A stretch of DNA of 6,983 nt from positions 1 to 6,983 of the forward strand of contig CALBET010000769.1 in assembly GCA_937888665.1 (NCBI GenBank). Reading direction: 5' to 3'. The notes beneath the pieces are model-generated. The model ran no database searches, was not told the origin of the DNA, and saw only the letters and a list, made by a program, of their open reading frames with translations. Shown here in pieces: positions 5,457-6,983 of this stretch. The DNA is from an uncultured Acidobacteriota bacterium. Its GTDB lineage: Bacteria > Acidobacteriota > Vicinamibacteria > Vicinamibacterales > UBA8438. The stretch's first letter is position 1, and each line of letters begins with the position of its first letter. The translations under genes and the position numbers were made by a program.

Positions 5457-6503
5457 ATGCGTGTTTCAGACTTTGACTTCGACCTGCCGGCGGAGCTGAT
5501 CGCACAGACGCCGACCGACGATCGCGAATCGGCGCGGCTGTTGGTAGTCGATCGCGAGGCTGACGGCTTCGCGGACCGCGGGGTCGCCGATCTTCCAGAC
5601 CTGCTGACGCCGGGCGATCTGCTGGTTATCAACGAGACCCGCGTATTTCCAGCCAGACTCCTCGGCCATCGCGTGCCGACGGGCGGCGCGGTCGAGTGTC
5701 TGCTGCTGACCCGGCTCGACGACGACCGCTGGGATGCGCTGATGCATCCGGGGCAGAAGCTGCGCGTCGGCGCCCGCGTGGTGTTCGAGCGAGAGGGGCG
5801 TCGGCTTCACGGAGAGGTGCTGGAGCGTCACATGCACGGTCGGCGGACGGTCCGTCTGTGGGTCGACGGCGTCGAGACCGTTGACGATCTGGTTGACGCG
5901 CTCGGCCATGTTCCGTTGCCGCCTTATATACACCGGTCCGACCGCCCAGTGGACCGCGAGCGGTATCAGACGGTGTACGCCTCGGTCCGCGGTTCGGTGG
6001 CGGCACCGACCGCCGGTCTCCACCTCACTGACGCGATGCTGCGGCGGTGCACGGCTCAAGGGATCGACGTGGCTCGGGTGACGCTCCACGTTGGGTATGG
6101 CACATTCAAGCCGGTTCGCGTCGACCGTGTTGAAGACCACGCCGTGGATGCCGAGTCGTACGACGTGCCGCCGGAGACCGCGGACGCGGTCAATCGTGCG
6201 CTCGACACGGGCGGGCGCGTGGTGGCCGTCGGCACCACGACGACTCGCGCCCTTGAAACAGCCGCCCGGGTCGGCAGTGGCCGACTGCGTGCGGGTACCG
6301 GTGTCAGCGACCTGTATCTGTATCCAGGCGTGGGGTTCAAGGTGGTCGGAGCACTGTTTACCAACTTTCATCTACCTCGGTCGTCGCTGCTCATGCTCGT
6401 GAGCGCCCTCGGGGGGCGCGAGCGCGTGCTGGACGCCTATGCCGAGGCGGTGCGACGCGGCTATCGCTTCTACAGTTACGGCGACGCCATGTTGCTTCTG
6501 TGA
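5457..6503 (+). CDS. queA: S-adenosylmethionine:tRNA ribosyltransferase-isomerase (QueA)
   Basis: QueA moves and isomerises the ribosyl group of SAM onto 7-aminomethyl-7-deazaguanine at tRNA position 34, giving epoxyqueuosine, the next-to-last step of queuosine synthesis. The 348 residues fit the family. Conserved blocks are the N-terminus SDFDFDLPAELIAQTP (4-19), DLLVINETRVFPARL (54-68), HVPLPPYIHR (151-160), RYQTVYA (169-175), GSVAAPTAGLHLTDAML (179-195), VTLHVGYGTFKPV (208-220), VAVGTTTTRALE (256-267), YLYPG (287-291), FTNFHLPRSSLLMLVSA (301-317) and YRFYSYGDAML (336-346). GLHLT has Leu where Phe is usual, a mild change. The ATG lies 34 bp after the fabH stop with no promoter or clear Shine-Dalgarno between them, so it is probably read from the fabH transcript. 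queA is often followed by tgt; here a tRNA gene follows. Confidence 0.97.
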   Translation: MRVSDFDFDLPAELIAQTPTDDRESARLLVVDREADGFADRGVADLPDLLTPGDLLVINETRVFPARLLGHRVPTGGAVECLLLTRLDDDRWDALMHPGQKLRVGARVVFEREGRRLHGEVLERHMHGRRTVRLWVDGVETVDDLVDALGHVPLPPYIHRSDRPVDRERYQTVYASVRGSVAAPTAGLHLTDAMLRRCTAQGIDVARVTLHVGYGTFKPVRVDRVEDHAVDAESYDVPPETADAVNRALDTGGRVVAVGTTTTRALETAARVGSGRLRAGTGVSDLYLYPGVGFKVVGALFTNFHLPRSSLLMLVSALGGRERVLDAYAEAVRRGYRFYSYGDAMLLL

Positions 6504-6514
6504 CGGCGGCGGGG

Positions 6515-6551
6515 CAGCTCTCCTGATCAGAATTCCGAGAGTTGATACAAT
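6515..6551 (+). promoter_or_regulatory. Extended -10 promoter for the tRNA gene, overlapped by a stem-loop
   Basis: CTGATC (6523-6528), 17 nt, then TACAAT (6546-6551) preceded by TG at 6543-6544 makes an extended -10 promoter with a weak -35. It would give a leader of about 125 nt before the tRNA. The same bases form an inverted repeat: CAGCTCTC (6515-6522) pairs with GAGAGTTG (6537-6544) with one G-T pair, and the loop holds the palindrome CTGATCAG (6523-6530). The stem begins 11 nt after the queA stop, so it may also serve as the 3' end of queA, though no T-tract follows. Confidence 0.45.
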
Positions 6552-6683
6552 GCCGTGTTACCCGCCGTTTCGATGCAATGCCAATGGCAGTGAGATCGCG
6601 TCGACGTGGGTACACAAGAAATGTTGCCTGGTGATGCGGCGCCGACGACGGGTCGTGCGCGCAGAGGGTCGCGTCGCCAGCAC

Positions 6684-6760
6684 GCCGGTGTAGCTCAGCT
6701 GGTTAGAGCACGCGGCTCATATCCGCGTTGTCCGGGGTTCAAGTCCCTGCACCGGCACCA
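6684..6760 (+). tRNA. tRNA-Met (CAU anticodon), probably elongator
   Basis: A complete 77-nt cloverleaf is visible. The acceptor stem is GCCGGTG (6684-6690) with CACCGGC (6750-6756). The D stem is GCTC/GAGC (6693-6696, 6706-6709), the anticodon stem CGCGG/CCGCG (6711-6715, 6723-6727) with loop CTCATAT and anticodon CAT at 6718-6720. The variable loop is five bases, and the T arm pairs 6733-6737 with 6745-6749 around TTCAAGT. A discriminator A (6757) and encoded CCA (6758-6760) follow. The G1-C72 pair and lack of three G-C pairs next to the anticodon loop exclude initiator tRNA. A CAU anticodon is shared with the lysidine-modified tRNA-Ile; I prefer Met because acceptor pairs 4 and 5 are G-C here rather than the C-G pairs of E. 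coli tRNA-Ile2, but that is not decisive. Confidence 0.93.
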
Positions 6761-6776
6761 TTGTCCTCACCGTGAG

Positions 6777-6806
6777 CGTGGTCGGGGTTCGTGCACCCCG
6801 ACCACG
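6777..6806 (+). terminator. Strong 12-bp hairpin just downstream of the tRNA
   Basis: CGTGGTCGGGGT (6777-6788) and ACCCCGACCACG (6795-6806) form a perfect 12-bp stem with a 6-nt loop, 16 nt after the tRNA CCA. It is probably the 3' end of the tRNA transcript. No T-tract follows (next bases ACCTGCGG), so it is not a classical intrinsic terminator; it may block 3' trimming or work with Rho. Confidence 0.5.
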
Positions 6807-6811
6807 ACCTG

Positions 6812-6831
6812 CGGTGTCCTGTCTCACACCG
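6812..6831. repeat. Second small hairpin after the tRNA hairpin
   Basis: CGGTGT (6812-6817) and ACACCG (6826-6831) form a 6-bp stem with an 8-nt loop, 5 nt after the larger hairpin; a G-T pair may extend it. It has no T-tract. Between here and 6930 I see only a CACCGCGGTG palindrome (6877-6886) and a GCCTG/CAGGC dyad (6900-6904, 6911-6915), and no gene. Confidence 0.4.
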
Positions 6832-6930
6832 TCGTTGGGCGTGTTCCCGGTTGCACATCCCGCGTGCCCGCTCCTGCACCGCGGTGAACGCGTCGATAGG
6901 CCTGGCCGGGCAGGCTGTGACCGACGCCGC

Positions 6931-6980
6931 GTGGCGCAGGCCTTCAGGCCTGCGATCGCACGGCTAAAGCCGTGCGCCAC
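6931..6980. repeat. REP-like double-hairpin palindromic element
   Basis: Two 8-bp hairpins with 4-nt loops stand side by side: CGCAGGCC-TTCA-GGCCTGCG (6935-6954) and CGCACGGC-TAAA-GCCGTGCG (6957-6976), split by two bases. They are enclosed by GTGG (6931-6934) and CCAC (6977-6980), giving a three-way junction. The outer arms can also pair as GTGGCGCA with TGCGCCAC. On the reverse strand it translates to AGLKACAT, a string I recall from spurious small proteins in Acidobacteriota genomes, suggesting a dispersed repeat family. Only one copy is in the window. Confidence 0.8.
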
Positions 6981-6983
6981 TGC

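Noticed and set aside
5466..6371. 301-codon reverse-strand open frame across queA
   Set aside because: It is fully antisense to a well-conserved queA and its translation shows no domain.
6550..6693. Small open frame upstream of the tRNA (47 codons from ATG at 6550)
   Set aside because: It overlaps the -10 element and runs into the tRNA gene, with no ribosome binding site.
6684..6760. tRNA 3' end as an integrase attachment site
   Set aside because: No second copy of the tRNA 3' end and no integrase gene in the window.
6606..6887. Open frame containing VAQLVRARGSYPR
   Set aside because: This is the well-known false translation of a tRNA gene sense strand; the tRNA at 6684-6760 explains it.
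6717..6980. Reverse open frame with GLKACAT and VPVQGLEPRTTRI strings
   Set aside because: It is the translation of the palindromic repeat at one end and of antisense tRNA at the other, a typical spurious annotation.

Overview
The window reads as ordinary chromosomal DNA from a GC-rich bacterium and has one housekeeping theme. All protein genes lie on the + strand: a SAM-dependent methyltransferase, yebC, the full ruvC-ruvA-ruvB Holliday-junction set, fabH and queA. A CAU-anticodon tRNA gene follows. My best guess for the lineage is Acidobacteriota, perhaps Vicinamibacteria. That guess rests mainly on the palindromic repeat at the right edge, whose reverse strand translates to a GLKACAT-type string that I associate from memory with spurious small proteins in those genomes. 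The protein genes fit this but do not prove it.

Layout. Positions 1-125 hold two perfect 55-bp copies of a GC-rich, hairpin-forming repeat with a 70-bp period. Positions 126-252 are a spacer with a consensus TATAAT element. The methyltransferase occupies 253-1026. A separate extended -10 promoter (TGaTAAAAT) at 1035-1043 starts a compact operon: yebC (1080-1829), ruvC (GTG start, 4-nt overlap with yebC), ruvA (10-nt gap) and ruvB (4-nt ATGA overlap with ruvA). Next is a 384-bp non-coding stretch (4010-4393) with several inverted repeats, probably the end of the ruv transcript and a structured leader for fabH. fabH (4394-5422) and queA (5457-6503) are 34 bp apart and probably co-transcribed. 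A 180-bp gap with a second extended -10 promoter (TGaTACAAT) leads to a tRNA with encoded CCA (6684-6760). It is followed by a 12-bp perfect hairpin, a second smaller hairpin, and the terminal repeat (6931-6980).

How the genes work together. RuvA binds Holliday junctions, RuvB motors drive branch migration, and RuvC resolves the junction. YebC, at the head of the operon, belongs to a family long annotated as transcriptional regulators and more recently tied to translation (YebC/TACO1). FabH starts type II fatty-acid synthesis, and QueA performs a late step of queuosine synthesis for tRNA. Neighbouring ruvCAB and queA is a common bacterial order; fabH with its own leader sits between them here.

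I see no phage genes, CRISPR array, toxin-antitoxin pair, defence system or other undescribed protein system. The points that merit a second look are non-coding: the left-edge tandem repeat, the right-edge palindromic element, the dyad-rich region upstream of fabH, and the hairpins around the tRNA gene.
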